In this document: positions 1-9,013 of the stretch, one piece after another
Position numbering within the stretch: position 1 is the first letter of the stretch
How the letters are laid out: each line of letters begins with the position of its first letter
Source of the DNA: Colwellia sp. 75C3
GTDB lineage: Bacteria; Pseudomonadota; Gammaproteobacteria; Enterobacterales; Alteromonadaceae
Assembly (NCBI RefSeq): GCF_002836255.1
Contig: NZ_PJAU01000032.1
Span: forward strand, 434,001-498,000
Reading direction: 5' to 3'
DNA: 64,000 nucleotides
Position numbers and translations under genes: made by a program
The notes under the pieces: model-generated
The model's database searches: none
What the model was told of the DNA's origin: nothing
What the model saw: only the letters and a program-made list of their open reading frames with translations

Positions 1-190
1 CTAACATGGCTTGAGCATAAGATAAATTAAACACACCTTTTAAGTGCGGAATTAAAATGTCGTTTAAACAAGTAATGAAGCCCCACATAAAAAATAATGA
101 CGTTAGTGACGTTAATGCAAACGTATAATTATTAGCTGGTTGCATCTCACCCACTTGTTCGAAAGTACCTGAATTTGACTGCATTGACAT
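1..190 (-). CDS. FucP-like sugar:H+ symporter, N-terminal part (cut by window edge)
   Basis: Only the first 63 codons are in the window. Translating the minus strand from the ATG at 190 gives a short hydrophilic start followed by a first membrane segment with the [20 protein letters not shown] pattern and then NDILIPHLK, typical of the FucP/GluP (FHS) branch of the major facilitator superfamily, which imports fucose, glucose or galactose with protons. The start is supported by a GAGG Shine-Dalgarno six bases upstream. It is divergent from the GH1 glycosidase gene and shares its operator-containing intergenic region, so it probably imports glucose or a related sugar as part of the same regulon. 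The exact substrate cannot be told from the N-terminus. Confidence 0.8.
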   Translation of the reverse strand, partial: MSMQSNSGTFEQVGEMQPANNYTFALTSLTSLFFMWGFITCLNDILIPHLKGVFNLSYAQAML

Positions 191-380
191 GATTTACCTC
201 TTAAAGTTTATTTATTATTAGTTATTTACGCAATATAGTCTGAGCAAGAAACTGACGACTAAATTAATTAGAAAACACTTCTCCATGACTAATTAAACAC
301 TAACTTTCAATAACTTAATTATATTTAATTTAAAACTAAGTGAAAGTGGTTGACCTAAGTCATAGAAAGCTCTAACCTAA

Positions 381-396
381 ATGTAAGCGCTTACAT
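381..396. promoter_or_regulatory. LacI-family operator, perfect 16-bp palindrome
   Basis: ATGTAAGCGCTTACAT is a perfect palindrome with the central AAGCGCTT typical of LacI/GalR-family operators. It lies in the 321-bp region between the divergent FucP-like permease and the GH1 gene, 116 bp before the GH1 start. The LacI-family regulator encoded at 3577 is the obvious candidate to bind it. The rest of the gap (191-511) is AT-rich; I see only promoter-like AT tracts in it. Confidence 0.75.
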
Positions 397-511
397 GGTT
401 ACATTAAAGAACATCCAGATACTTTTATCAACCTTTTTATAAACGCTACATAAAAATAAAATACAGATAATCGCCAAGTTAACTTGGCTTACAGAAATAG
501 GTAACTCATTC

Positions 512-1843
512 ATGACTGTCAAACTTACTCTACCCGCCCAATCTAAAATGTTATCAAAAGATTTCATCTATGGTGTAGCAACAGCTTCATTTCAAATTGA
601 GGGTGGCAAAGACGCAAGACTTCCATGCATTTGGGATACTTTTTGTAATACACCCAATAAAATTATTGATGGCTCAAATGGTGAAGTGGCGTGTGATCAT
701 TTTAATCTGTGGCAAGACGACGTTGAGCTAATTGATTCATTGGGGGTTGATGCTTATCGATTATCTATTTCATGGCCACGTGTAATAACCGAATCTGGTG
801 AGTTAAATCAGGCTGGTGTTGATTATTATCTAAATATTTTAGATACATTGAAATCTAAGGATATTAAAGCGTTTGTCACCCTTTATCATTGGGACTTACC
901 TCAACACCTTGAAGATAAAGGTGGCTGGTTAAATAGAGAAACAGCTTATAAATTTCAACACTATGCAGGCCTCATTTCAAAAGCTTTTGGTGATAGGGTT
1001 TATGCCTATGCAACACTAAATGAACCTTTTTGTAGTGCCTTTTTAGGTTACGAAGCAGGTGTTCATGCACCGGGCATTGTTGGTAAAGAGTTTGGCAAGA
1101 AAGCCGCACATCATTTATTACTTGCCCATGGTTTAGCAATGCAAGTATTAGCAAAGAACAGCCCCAGTAGCCAAAATGGTATCGTGCTCAACTTTACTCC
1201 TTGCTACCCAGAGTCTGATTCAGAAGCCGATATAAAAGCAACTTCATTTGCCGATGATTATTTCAACCAGTGGTATATTAAACCTTTATTTGACGGTGAT
1301 TATCCTGAAATAATGGCTGAACTTCCTAAAGAAAATCATCCCGAAATTCTTGAAGGTGATATGGCTATCATTTCACATCACATTGATTTTTTAGGGGTGA
1401 ATTTTTATACCCGAGCCATTTACCGTGCCGATGTCGATGAACACTTTTTGCAAATTGATCCTCCTGCGCCACGTACCGATATTGGCTGGGAGATTTATCC
1501 AAAAGCGTTTACTGAGTTATTAGTATCACTCAATGACAAGTATATACTTCCTCCCATTTATATCACCGAAAATGGTGCCGCAATGGCTGATAAACTGGTT
1601 GATGGTGTTGTTAATGATTTAGATCGTATAGATTATTACCACAACCACCTGAATGCAGTTAATGATGCAATTGTGCAAGGTGTACAAGTGAATGGTTATT
1701 TTGCTTGGAGTTTAATGGACAATTTTGAATGGGCAGAAGGTTACTTAAAACGCTTTGGTATCGTTTATGTTGATTATGATACCCAAGTAAGAACGATTAA
1801 AGCCAGTGGACTTGCTTATAAAGCATTAATAACCAATAGATAA
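512..1843 (+). CDS. bglA: Beta-glucosidase, glycoside hydrolase family 1
   Basis: Retaining GH1 enzyme of normal length (443 aa) that hydrolyses beta-glucosides such as cellobiose to free glucose, probably in the cytoplasm because no signal peptide is visible. The acid/base glutamate is E171 in TLNEP and the nucleophile E353 in ITENG. The N-terminal GVATASFQIEGG, HWDLPQ near 126 and NFEWAEGY near 404 are also classic GH1 signatures; the last binds sugar hydroxyls at subsite -1. No phospho-sugar transport (PTS) gene is nearby and a glucokinase is, so the substrate is probably an unphosphorylated disaccharide delivered by the GPH symporter 33 bp downstream. A TAGGTAA sequence precedes the ATG. 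Symbol bglA is by family; the exact linkage preference is not determined. Confidence 0.92.
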   Translation: MTVKLTLPAQSKMLSKDFIYGVATASFQIEGGKDARLPCIWDTFCNTPNKIIDGSNGEVACDHFNLWQDDVELIDSLGVDAYRLSISWPRVITESGELNQAGVDYYLNILDTLKSKDIKAFVTLYHWDLPQHLEDKGGWLNRETAYKFQHYAGLISKAFGDRVYAYATLNEPFCSAFLGYEAGVHAPGIVGKEFGKKAAHHLLLAHGLAMQVLAKNSPSSQNGIVLNFTPCYPESDSEADIKATSFADDYFNQWYIKPLFDGDYPEIMAELPKENHPEILEGDMAIISHHIDFLGVNFYTRAIYRADVDEHFLQIDPPAPRTDIGWEIYPKAFTELLVSLNDKYILPPIYITENGAAMADKLVDGVVNDLDRIDYYHNHLNAVNDAIVQGVQVNGYFAWSLMDNFEWAEGYLKRFGIVYVDYDTQVRTIKASGLAYKALITNR

Positions 1844-1876
1844 AAATTAGTATTAATCTAAGCGATTGGAACCAAA

Positions 1877-3412
1877 ATGACTAAATTACCGTTTTATGAA
1901 AAAGTAGGTTATGCAATGGGCGATGCCGCCGCAAACCTTGTGTGGCGTGGCGCTCTAGCTTACTTAGCTGTATTTTATACCGATACATTTGGTTTAACTG
2001 CTGCCGCTGCTGCCATGCTTTTTTTAGTCGTTCGTTTATCCGATGGCGTCACTGATATCATCATGGGAATGATAGCTGACAGGACCAATACGCGATGGGG
2101 GAAATTTCGCCCTTGGATATTATGGTCAACTCCCTTTTTAGCGCTCTTTATGGTGTTAGCTTTTACCACCCCTGATTTAAGTTATACCGGCAAGCTTATT
2201 TACGCTTATGTCACTTATATTGGTTTAACTCTTGCCTATACACTTAATAACGTGCCCTATTCGGCTTTGATGGGTGTAATGACACCAAGCGATACCGAAC
2301 GTACCAGTTTATCTGGTTTCCGTTTCGCAGGTGCCTTTGCTGGTGGTTTGTTAGTGATGGGATTTTTACCTGATTTAGTCGCCTATTTTGGTGATGGCAA
2401 TGATGCCATGGGTTATCAATATTCCATGTACTTATTTGCTGCTATTTTAATTGTTTTAATGGTTATTACTTTTGCCAGTACCAAAGAGCGTATTATCCCC
2501 GAAATAGACGAATCAACAAGTTTAAAAGCAGAGTTGGGTGATTTACTTAAGAACTTACCGTTTATTATTTTACCGTTACTGTCGGTTACTTTATTCTTCT
2601 ATTATCGCGACATTTATAGTGGCCTATTTTTTATTGTGGTCATGGCATCTATGTGGGTACTTATTAAAGGGTTAATCAAAAAATCTCCTGATGACATGAG
2701 TGGTACACAACGTGACATGGTTGACTTACTGACAAATAAACCTTGGTTAATATTACTTGGTATGGGCTTTTTAACCATGATGTTTAACGGTATAAAGTAC
2801 GGCACTATTGCCTATTACTTTAAATACCAAGTAGGCGATGAACTCATGGCAGGGAAATACTTCATTGCTTTATTAGTGGTATCAATTTTAGGTGCTTTAG
2901 CAACTGGGTACCTATCAAGTAAATTAGGGAAACGTAAGCTATTTATTGTTTCACTTATTCTCAGTGGCTTACTTACGGCTTGCTTCTATTGGGTACCTAA
3001 AGGCAACATCCAGGCTATTTTCATATTAGGTTGTAGTGCTGAATTTTTTGCCGCTATGATGCCAACATTATTCTTTACCATGTTAGGTGATTCTGCAGAT
3101 TACTCTGAATGGAAAAATGGTCGTCGCGCTACGGGACTTATTTATTCTGCAGGCACATTTGTTCAAAAAACGGGCGGTGGCTTTGCCGGAGCATTGGTAT
3201 TGGTTGTGCTTGCTGGTTATGGCTACGATGGCATGGACAAAGCGACGGTAGAAGCATCACTACCCGGCATGCAATTACTGATGAGTTGGATACCGGCAGC
3301 CTTTGCTTTTGCAGGTGCGGCATTAATGATTTTCTACCCATTAACAAGCAAAGAAAACCAACAAATTGGTGATGAACTGATACAACGTAGAGCTAATTTA
3401 GTCAGCGTTTAA
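1877..3412 (+). CDS. GPH-family glycoside:cation symporter (MelB-like)
   Basis: A 511-aa polytopic inner-membrane protein of the glycoside-pentoside-hexuronide:cation symporter family. The opening LPFYEKVGYAMGDAAANLVW is the usual GPH N-terminus; DGVTDIIMGMIADRTNTRWGKFRPWILW after the second membrane segment is the conserved MelB-type cytoplasmic loop. About twelve hydrophobic segments are visible. It starts 33 bp after the GH1 gene and is probably co-transcribed with it, so it likely imports the beta-glucoside that the hydrolase cleaves. The length exceeds MelB (about 470 aa) mostly through a longer central loop around residues 210-275. Confidence 0.9.
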   Translation: MTKLPFYEKVGYAMGDAAANLVWRGALAYLAVFYTDTFGLTAAAAAMLFLVVRLSDGVTDIIMGMIADRTNTRWGKFRPWILWSTPFLALFMVLAFTTPDLSYTGKLIYAYVTYIGLTLAYTLNNVPYSALMGVMTPSDTERTSLSGFRFAGAFAGGLLVMGFLPDLVAYFGDGNDAMGYQYSMYLFAAILIVLMVITFASTKERIIPEIDESTSLKAELGDLLKNLPFIILPLLSVTLFFYYRDIYSGLFFIVVMASMWVLIKGLIKKSPDDMSGTQRDMVDLLTNKPWLILLGMGFLTMMFNGIKYGTIAYYFKYQVGDELMAGKYFIALLVVSILGALATGYLSSKLGKRKLFIVSLILSGLLTACFYWVPKGNIQAIFILGCSAEFFAAMMPTLFFTMLGDSADYSEWKNGRRATGLIYSAGTFVQKTGGGFAGALVLVVLAGYGYDGMDKATVEASLPGMQLLMSWIPAAFAFAGAALMIFYPLTSKENQQIGDELIQRRANLVSV

Positions 3413-3431
3413 GTGTATTGGCTGCATTAAG

Positions 3432-3455
3432 TTAAACATACATCGGTATGTTTAA
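3432..3455. repeat. Inverted repeat downstream of the GPH symporter
   Basis: TTAAACATAC and GTATGTTTAA form a perfect 10-bp inverted repeat around ATCG. It begins 20 bp after the transporter stop. There is no T-tract and the stem is AT-rich, so it could be a weak terminator, an mRNA-stabilising hairpin or a regulator site for the downstream LacI-family gene. Confidence 0.45.
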
Positions 3456-3576
3456 TAGATTATCTATCAAGCAGAATTAACACGGCTTCTAGTTAATCTA
3501 TTGGTAAAACATGCTAGAATTTTGCGGTTACAATTCAATATATTTTTACAACTAGATTGCTCTACTTAGGAATAAC

Positions 3577-4578
3577 ATGGCGACAATATACGAAGTTTCA
3601 ACACTGGCAGGGGTTTCATTAGCAACCGTTTCTCGTGTGATAAATAAAAATTCACGCGTTAGCGATAAAACACGCCAAAAGGTTTTGGACGCAATGGCTG
3701 AGCTTGGTTATCGTCCTAACTCTATTGCGCAATCCCTTGCTTCTAACAGAAGTAATAGTGTTGGTATATTAGTCTCTGAACTACATGGTGCTTTCTTTGG
3801 TCAAATGATGGCAGGCATTGAGTCTGAATTAAGAGCTGCGGGTAAACATGTCATTATAACCACTGGTCACAGTGAAGAAGATAAAGAAAAGGATGGTATT
3901 GAGTTTCTAATTAGTCGAAATTGCGATGCTATTATCTTACACGTTGAAGCGGTAAGTGATGAATATCTTATTGAGCTATGTAAAGGCAGCACACCTATTT
4001 ATTTAATGAGTCGTTACGTTGAAGAAATTAGTGATAATTGTATTAGTCTAAATAATGAATTAGGTGGCTTTCTAGCCACCCAGTCAGTTATAGAACAAGG
4101 ACACTCAAATATTGCTTATATTGCCGGACCACAATTTAAAGGCGATGCAAAAGATCGTTTAGCGGGTCATAAACGTGCTCTAGCAGAAAATAACATTGCT
4201 TTTAATGACGGGCTATATTTCGAAGGTGACTTTACAGAAACTGGCGGCAGTGATGGTTTAAAGCACTTTATCAAAAATAAACAGGCTTACAGTGCCTTAG
4301 TTTGTGCCAATGATGAAATGGCTTCTGGTGCTATAACTTATGCTAGAGAACATGGATTCTCCTTGCCAAATGATCTATCAATAATAGGCTTTGATAATAT
4401 TATTTTTGCGAAACATACCTACCCTAAATTAACCACCATAGACAACCCGGTAAATTTAATGGGCCATATGGCGGCAAAGTTAGTGCTAAAAAATAATTAC
4501 CAACAAAAGGATATAGCCATTACCCATTCTTTTGAACCAACACTGATAACCAGAGATTCTGTTATTGGCAAAACCTAA
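3577..4578 (+). CDS. LacI/GalR-family transcriptional regulator of the beta-glucoside genes
   Basis: A 333-aa LacI-family repressor. The N-terminal helix-turn-helix and hinge are clear (TIYEVSTLAGVSLATVSRVI, then VSDKTRQKVLDAMAELGYRPN and a hinge ending in AQSLAS), followed by a periplasmic-binding-protein-like effector domain with GIL, HVIITTG, SIIGFDN and PKLTTID motifs. The start has an AGGA Shine-Dalgarno. It sits between the symporter and glucokinase genes on the same strand. The perfect operator at 381-396 is its probable target; glucose or a beta-glucoside is the probable inducer. It most resembles the BglR-type regulators described for Alteromonadales, but the effector is an inference. 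Confidence 0.88.
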   Translation: MATIYEVSTLAGVSLATVSRVINKNSRVSDKTRQKVLDAMAELGYRPNSIAQSLASNRSNSVGILVSELHGAFFGQMMAGIESELRAAGKHVIITTGHSEEDKEKDGIEFLISRNCDAIILHVEAVSDEYLIELCKGSTPIYLMSRYVEEISDNCISLNNELGGFLATQSVIEQGHSNIAYIAGPQFKGDAKDRLAGHKRALAENNIAFNDGLYFEGDFTETGGSDGLKHFIKNKQAYSALVCANDEMASGAITYAREHGFSLPNDLSIIGFDNIIFAKHTYPKLTTIDNPVNLMGHMAAKLVLKNNYQQKDIAITHSFEPTLITRDSVIGKT

Positions 4579-4633
4579 CGCAACGGCTAGTCAAATTTAA
4601 TATATTCCCATTGAACGATAAGTAATAGAGAAG

Positions 4634-5626
4634 ATGATGATGAACTCACAAGATACTCAAATAGTTAATTTAGTGGCTGATATTGGTGGCACTAATATCA
4701 GGTTAGCAATCACTGATAAGAACAATAATATCAACGAAATTGAAACCTATCAGTGCCAAGATTTCCCACATTTAAGTCATGTAATTCATCACTATTTGAA
4801 GGAGAAATCGTTACTTAATGCCAAGGTTAATGCTTGTTTAGCCATAGCTTGTCCTGTAGATACTGACTCAATATCAATGACAAACTTACCATGGAAGTTT
4901 TCACAAAAGCAGCTTAAAGAAGAGCTAAAATTAAATAGCTTAACGCTAATAAATGATTACACAGCCATTGCCATGGCCATTCCACTGCTAAATGATCAGC
5001 AAAAGGTAAAGATTGGCCAAGGAGAAACTGTAGATAAACAACCTATTGCGGTATGTGGACCGGGCACTGGTCTTGGCGTTGCTAATTTAGTTAACATTAA
5101 CAATCACTGGCACTGTTTGGGTGGCGAAGGTGGTCATACTGATTTTGCACCTGTTGATGAACTCGATGTAAAAATATTTCAACAGTTAAAAATGACTAAA
5201 AAACGTCTTTCTTATGAGCAACTGCTTTCTGGTTATGGTTTAGAACAAATATACCAAGCTTTAGTTGTTATCAATACCGAAACAAGCACTAACACTGAGT
5301 TAACTAAATTATCCGCGAAAGATATTAGTACTCAAGCAATAGCTGGAACGTGTCCTATATGCCAACAAGCACTGTCACAGTTCTGTAAAGTTTTAGGTAG
5401 TTTTGCCGGTAATTTAGCACTAACTACGGGGTCACTTGGTGGAGTATATATCGCTGGTGGCATAGTGCCGAGATTTATCGAGTATGTGAAAAACAGTGAG
5501 TTTAGGGAAAGATTTGAAACTAAAGGTCGTATGTCTCATATAAACAAACAAACACCCACTTATATTATAACAGAAAGCCAACCAGGCTTAATGGGTGCTG
5601 CAGCTTACCTTAATCAGATTTGCTAA
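4634..5626 (+). CDS. glk: Glucokinase
   Basis: A 330-aa ATP-dependent glucokinase of the bacterial Glk (non-ROK) family, converting glucose to glucose 6-phosphate. The phosphate-binding loop VADIGGTNIRLAI lies near residues 14-26, LINDYTAIA carries the catalytic aspartate, GPGTGLGVA is the adenosine-binding turn, and GGEGGHTDFAP and GSLGGVYIAGGIVPR complete the family pattern. Three consecutive ATGs start the gene; the first follows GAGAAG. It lies 55 bp after the LacI-type regulator and ends at a strong terminator. In context it phosphorylates glucose freed by the GH1 enzyme or imported by the FucP-like permease. Confidence 0.93.
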   Translation: MMMNSQDTQIVNLVADIGGTNIRLAITDKNNNINEIETYQCQDFPHLSHVIHHYLKEKSLLNAKVNACLAIACPVDTDSISMTNLPWKFSQKQLKEELKLNSLTLINDYTAIAMAIPLLNDQQKVKIGQGETVDKQPIAVCGPGTGLGVANLVNINNHWHCLGGEGGHTDFAPVDELDVKIFQQLKMTKKRLSYEQLLSGYGLEQIYQALVVINTETSTNTELTKLSAKDISTQAIAGTCPICQQALSQFCKVLGSFAGNLALTTGSLGGVYIAGGIVPRFIEYVKNSEFRERFETKGRMSHINKQTPTYIITESQPGLMGAAAYLNQIC

Positions 5627-5653
5627 TAGCTAACTACAAAAAGCGTTACACAA

Positions 5654-5685
5654 AAAAAAAGCTCAAGAATATCTTGAGCTTTTTA
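5654..5685. terminator. Bidirectional terminator between glk and ybaB
   Basis: A-tract, then GCTCAAGA and TCTTGAGC as an 8-bp stem (extended by A-T pairs), then a T-tract. It serves the convergent glk (+) and ybaB (-) genes. Confidence 0.88.
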
Positions 5686-5711
5686 TTATTAAGTACTTTT
5701 TTTAAAGTAGC

Positions 5712-6038
5712 TTAAAACGGCATTTTCATCCCTGGTGGTAATTGCATACCGCCAGTAAGTGCACCCATTTTATCTTTATTTTGCTCTTCAACACGACGTA
5801 CAGCATCATTTACCGCTGCAGCAAGTAAATCTTCAATCATGTCTTTGTCATCACTCATTAAGCTTTCATCAAGCTCAACACGACGAACACTATGACTACC
5901 TGTCATCGTTACTTTCACCATACCTGCACCAGCTTCACCAACAACTTCCATATCAGCTAATTCTTCTTGCGCTTTAGCCATCTTTGCTTGCATTTGTTGG
6001 GCTTGTTTCATTAAGTTGCCCATTCCGCCTTTCATCAT
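5712..6038 (-). CDS. ybaB: YbaB/EbfC nucleoid-associated protein
   Basis: A 108-aa protein of the YbaB/EbfC family, small DNA-binding dimers that bind the nucleoid. The Met/Gly/Gln-rich start ([19 protein letters not shown]), the [25 protein letters not shown] core and the C-terminal PPGMKMPF tail are typical. It is downstream of dnaX in the usual apt-dnaX-ybaB order, with a 133-bp gap. recR, which commonly follows ybaB, is absent: glk converges on ybaB instead. Confidence 0.95.
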   Translation of the reverse strand: MMKGGMGNLMKQAQQMQAKMAKAQEELADMEVVGEAGAGMVKVTMTGSHSVRRVELDESLMSDDKDMIEDLLAAAVNDAVRRVEEQNKDKMGALTGGMQLPPGMKMPF

Positions 6039-6171
6039 AATCTTTTCTCCAATATTATTAGGTTAACTATTTTTTAAATTATTCTGTCATTTTACCCTAA
6101 AGTAACCAAACTTTGAACATTAACTCATGGCAATTATTCTACTGAGGGTAAAGCTGTTACAAACTATTTTG

Positions 6172-8325
6172 CTACTGGCGTGGTGAAATAGTATCTTCAT
6201 CCAAATTTGCTTGGAAAGTTTCTTGTAATGCAATCACAATAGCATCTTCTTTTATTAGTGTTTTGGCATACACAAGACGCTTATCATTTATTTGACCTTG
6301 AATTTGATAAGGGTCTGCGACAGTTTCATCAACAATATTAAGCGTAACTGTGATCTGTTTTGATAAGAACTCACAAATAGAATCCTGCAATAATTGTTGA
6401 GCTACTTCTGTATATAAATGTCGAGTTGCCTGATTTAACTGAAGTATCAAGTTATCATCGGTGGACTCTTCACTAATTGTTGCATGTATCGCTAGTTGCC
6501 TAATACGTGCAGTAAGTTGCATAGAGTCAATCATATGCGCCCATTTATCTACCTGATTAGCTTTGATAATTTTAGTAGGATCAATATTATCTTGGTGAAA
6601 TGGTACTACCGGCTCAGGTGCCATAACCAAGGGCTCAGGTGGTGCCACTTGCGTTTCAACTGAGGAGTTAGCACTATCTTTACTACTTTCGGCCTTATCA
6701 GGTTGACGCAGAGCTGCGTCACGGGGCTTTTTTGTTTGCTTCTCCAACTCTTTCTTTCGACTGCGCAACATATTTCGGGTTGCTAGTACTGAGGCTACAG
6801 GACTATGGCTACTAAGTTGCCCTGCTTGTTCATTTGACACAAGGGGAGGTTTTATTTGCTGTACCGTATCACTTTTGACCGATGGTAGATGTTCTGCAGT
6901 CACAACATTCGAAGCAGTAGTTTGCGCTGTTGGAGCTTGGTTTAACGGCTCAGTATTACTAAGGTTTAGTTCCGCTGCTTGTTGCTCAATGGCAAGCATT
7001 TGCTCATTTAACTCTGTTTGTTGAGTATCATCCATAGTAACAGGCGCATTAGGAGTAATCACTTCAACTTCAGCATTAGTATCTGAAACTATTGTGCTAA
7101 CGAGCTCTTCAACTGGCGCTGTATCTAGAACTTCATTACTTGAAGTTACTTCTGCCGGTTTACTAAAATTGACTTCATCGAAGCTAACGACATTAGTCTG
7201 TTCACTATTACCTACAGACTGATTAACAAGCTGAGATTTTTGCATGGGTTTAAAAGCAAACAATCGCAATAAGGTCATATCAAAAGCTGCTTGCTCATCA
7301 AAAGCGTAAGGTAAATCTTTTCGACCATTGAGGCTTATTTGATAATAAAGTTGAACATCTTCAGCAGACATAGCTTTACTGAATTTTTTTAATAAAACTA
7401 ATAAGTCCGCAGGTAAATCAAAATGCTGTTCAACTATTTTCATCAAGGCTATTTGATGAAACAACTGAATTAATTCGGCAAATAATCGGCTATAACTTGG
7501 TGCATAAGAGGCTATTTCTTGAGATAAAGCCATTAGCGCTTGGCTGTCTTGCTTTAGTAGAGCAATCACCACCTGGTAAACCCAGTTTTGATCTATACCA
7601 CCGAGCATCTGCTGAATATTAGTTAAGCTAATATTTCCTTGCCCCTGAGCAATAGCTTGGTCAGTTAAACTCAGTGAATCTCGCATACTACCGCGAGCTG
7701 CTTTAGCTAACAAAGTTAAGCAGCCTTGCTCGTGGCTTACTTGCTCTTGAGATAAAATATCTACAAGTTTTTCTTCAATCTGTTTTACGGTCAGAGCTTT
7801 TAAATGAAACTGTAAACAGCGTGATAATACGGTAATAGGTAATTTTTGTGGATCTGTAGTCGCTAAAATAAATTTAACGTGCTCTGGTGGCTCTTCAAGG
7901 GTTTTAAGTAAGGCATTAAAGCTATGACGAGATAGCATATGGACCTCATCTATCAGATAAACTTTAAATCGACCTCTACTTGGCGCGTATTGAACATTAT
8001 CAAGAATTTCACGAGTATCATCAACTTTCGTTTTAGAGGCTGCATCGATTTCGAGTAGATCAACGAAACGTCCTTGGTCGATATCTATACAGGCATCACA
8101 TACGCCGCAAGGTTTATCTGTTATACCAATCTCACAATTTAAACTCTTGGCGAAAATTCGGGCAATAGTGGTTTTACCAACACCACGCGTACCGGTAAAA
8201 AGATAAGCATGATGTAGACGCTTTTGAGATAAGGCATTCGCAAGAACCGTGACGACATGCTCTTGTCCCATCAATTGTTGGAAGTTCTTTGGACGCCATT
8301 TTCTTGCTAAAACTTGATAACTCAT
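6172..8325 (-). CDS. dnaX: DNA polymerase III subunits tau and gamma
   Basis: A 717-aa clamp-loader ATPase (full-length tau). It shows the AAA+ Walker A GTRGVGKT at 45-52, a zinc module with C64, C73, C76 and C79, the LIDEVHML Walker B and a sensor-1/SRC region (ATTDPQKLPITVLSRCLQF). The C-terminal part after about residue 370 is a long low-complexity linker followed by the tau-specific domains that contact DnaB and the polymerase. A -1 frameshift cassette at codons 532-533 should also make a shorter gamma form (about 535 aa); see the separate entry. It follows apt by 28 bp on the same strand, as in the E. coli apt-dnaX-ybaB operon. Confidence 0.96.
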   Translation of the reverse strand: MSYQVLARKWRPKNFQQLMGQEHVVTVLANALSQKRLHHAYLFTGTRGVGKTTIARIFAKSLNCEIGITDKPCGVCDACIDIDQGRFVDLLEIDAASKTKVDDTREILDNVQYAPSRGRFKVYLIDEVHMLSRHSFNALLKTLEEPPEHVKFILATTDPQKLPITVLSRCLQFHLKALTVKQIEEKLVDILSQEQVSHEQGCLTLLAKAARGSMRDSLSLTDQAIAQGQGNISLTNIQQMLGGIDQNWVYQVVIALLKQDSQALMALSQEIASYAPSYSRLFAELIQLFHQIALMKIVEQHFDLPADLLVLLKKFSKAMSAEDVQLYYQISLNGRKDLPYAFDEQAAFDMTLLRLFAFKPMQKSQLVNQSVGNSEQTNVVSFDEVNFSKPAEVTSSNEVLDTAPVEELVSTIVSDTNAEVEVITPNAPVTMDDTQQTELNEQMLAIEQQAAELNLSNTEPLNQAPTAQTTASNVVTAEHLPSVKSDTVQQIKPPLVSNEQAGQLSSHSPVASVLATRNMLRSRKKELEKQTKKPRDAALRQPDKAESSKDSANSSVETQVAPPEPLVMAPEPVVPFHQDNIDPTKIIKANQVDKWAHMIDSMQLTARIRQLAIHATISEESTDDNLILQLNQATRHLYTEVAQQLLQDSICEFLSKQITVTLNIVDETVADPYQIQGQINDKRLVYAKTLIKEDAIVIALQETFQANLDEDTISPRQ
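6704..6745 (-). promoter_or_regulatory. Programmed -1 ribosomal frameshift signal in dnaX
   Basis: Reading the minus strand: an SD-like GGAG (6745-6742), 8 bases, the slippery heptamer A AAA AAG in the correct phase (6733-6727; codons ACA AAA AAG), a 5-base spacer CCCCG, and a perfect 7-bp hairpin TGACGCA-GCTC-TGCGTCA (6721-6704). After a -1 shift the ribosome reads GCC CCG TGA, so translation stops after two more residues (Ala-Pro). This matches all elements of the E. coli dnaX signal that makes the gamma subunit. The predicted gamma is 535 aa. Confidence 0.85.
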
Positions 8326-8353
8326 ATTAAATTACTTTAGATCCTTGGATAAA

Positions 8354-8899
8354 CTATTCGCCTTGGTATTGAATTAATGAATAAGGCGTAATATTTAGTG
8401 CAGCTAGACGCTTTTCTCCGCCTAAATCAGGCAAAGAAATAACAAAACCAGCATCTTGTACTTGCGCACCTAAACGACGGATTAATTTCGTTGTCGCCTC
8501 AATGGTGCCACCCGTTGCTAATAAATCATCAATAATTAGAACTTTATCTTCAGAGGTTAATGAATCTTGATGAATCTCTAAAACATCTTCACCATATTCT
8601 AATTGATAAGCTTGGGCGTAAGTATCTCTAGGTAGTTTTCCTGGTTTTCTTACAGGAATAAAGCCGATATTTAAGGCTAACGCTAAAGGTGCACCAAAAA
8701 TGAAGCCACGAGCTTCTGTGCCAACTACTTTGGTAAAACCTTTATTTCTATAAGTCTCGGCTAATAACTCAATCGTTAAAGCAAAAGCTTGTGCGTCTTC
8801 TAATAGGCTGGTGACATCACGGAACATGACGCCTTTAACTGGATAATCTGGAATCGTTTGTATTGCATTAACCAGTTGCTGCTGTTGTGTATTATTCAT
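8354..8899 (-). CDS. apt: Adenine phosphoribosyltransferase
   Basis: A 181-aa type I phosphoribosyltransferase that salvages adenine to AMP with PRPP. The PRPP-binding motif [13 protein letters not shown] is near residues 125-137; [24 protein letters not shown] and PVRKPGKLP are the Apt-specific signatures. It is the first gene of the apt-dnaX pair on the minus strand, with a weak hairpin separating it from the upstream response-regulator gene. Confidence 0.96.
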   Translation of the reverse strand: MNNTQQQQLVNAIQTIPDYPVKGVMFRDVTSLLEDAQAFALTIELLAETYRNKGFTKVVGTEARGFIFGAPLALALNIGFIPVRKPGKLPRDTYAQAYQLEYGEDVLEIHQDSLTSEDKVLIIDDLLATGGTIEATTKLIRRLGAQVQDAGFVISLPDLGGEKRLAALNITPYSLIQYQGE

Positions 8900-8909
8900 G
8901 ATTTCGAAT

Positions 8910-8932
8910 AAGAAAACCTTGAGATGGTTTTC
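8910..8932 (-). terminator. Weak hairpin between the response regulator and apt
   Basis: AGAAAACC and GGTTTTCT form an 8-bp stem with a 7-base loop just upstream of apt. On the minus strand it is followed only by a short T-rich stretch, so it is a weak terminator candidate for the response-regulator gene or a leader hairpin of apt. Confidence 0.4.
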
Positions 8933-9013
8933 TATTATATTAATAAATAGATAATCAAAGCATAAAGCAATTCAGGTCACTTTTATAGGGATAAAAGGTA
9001 GCTTATACCAATA

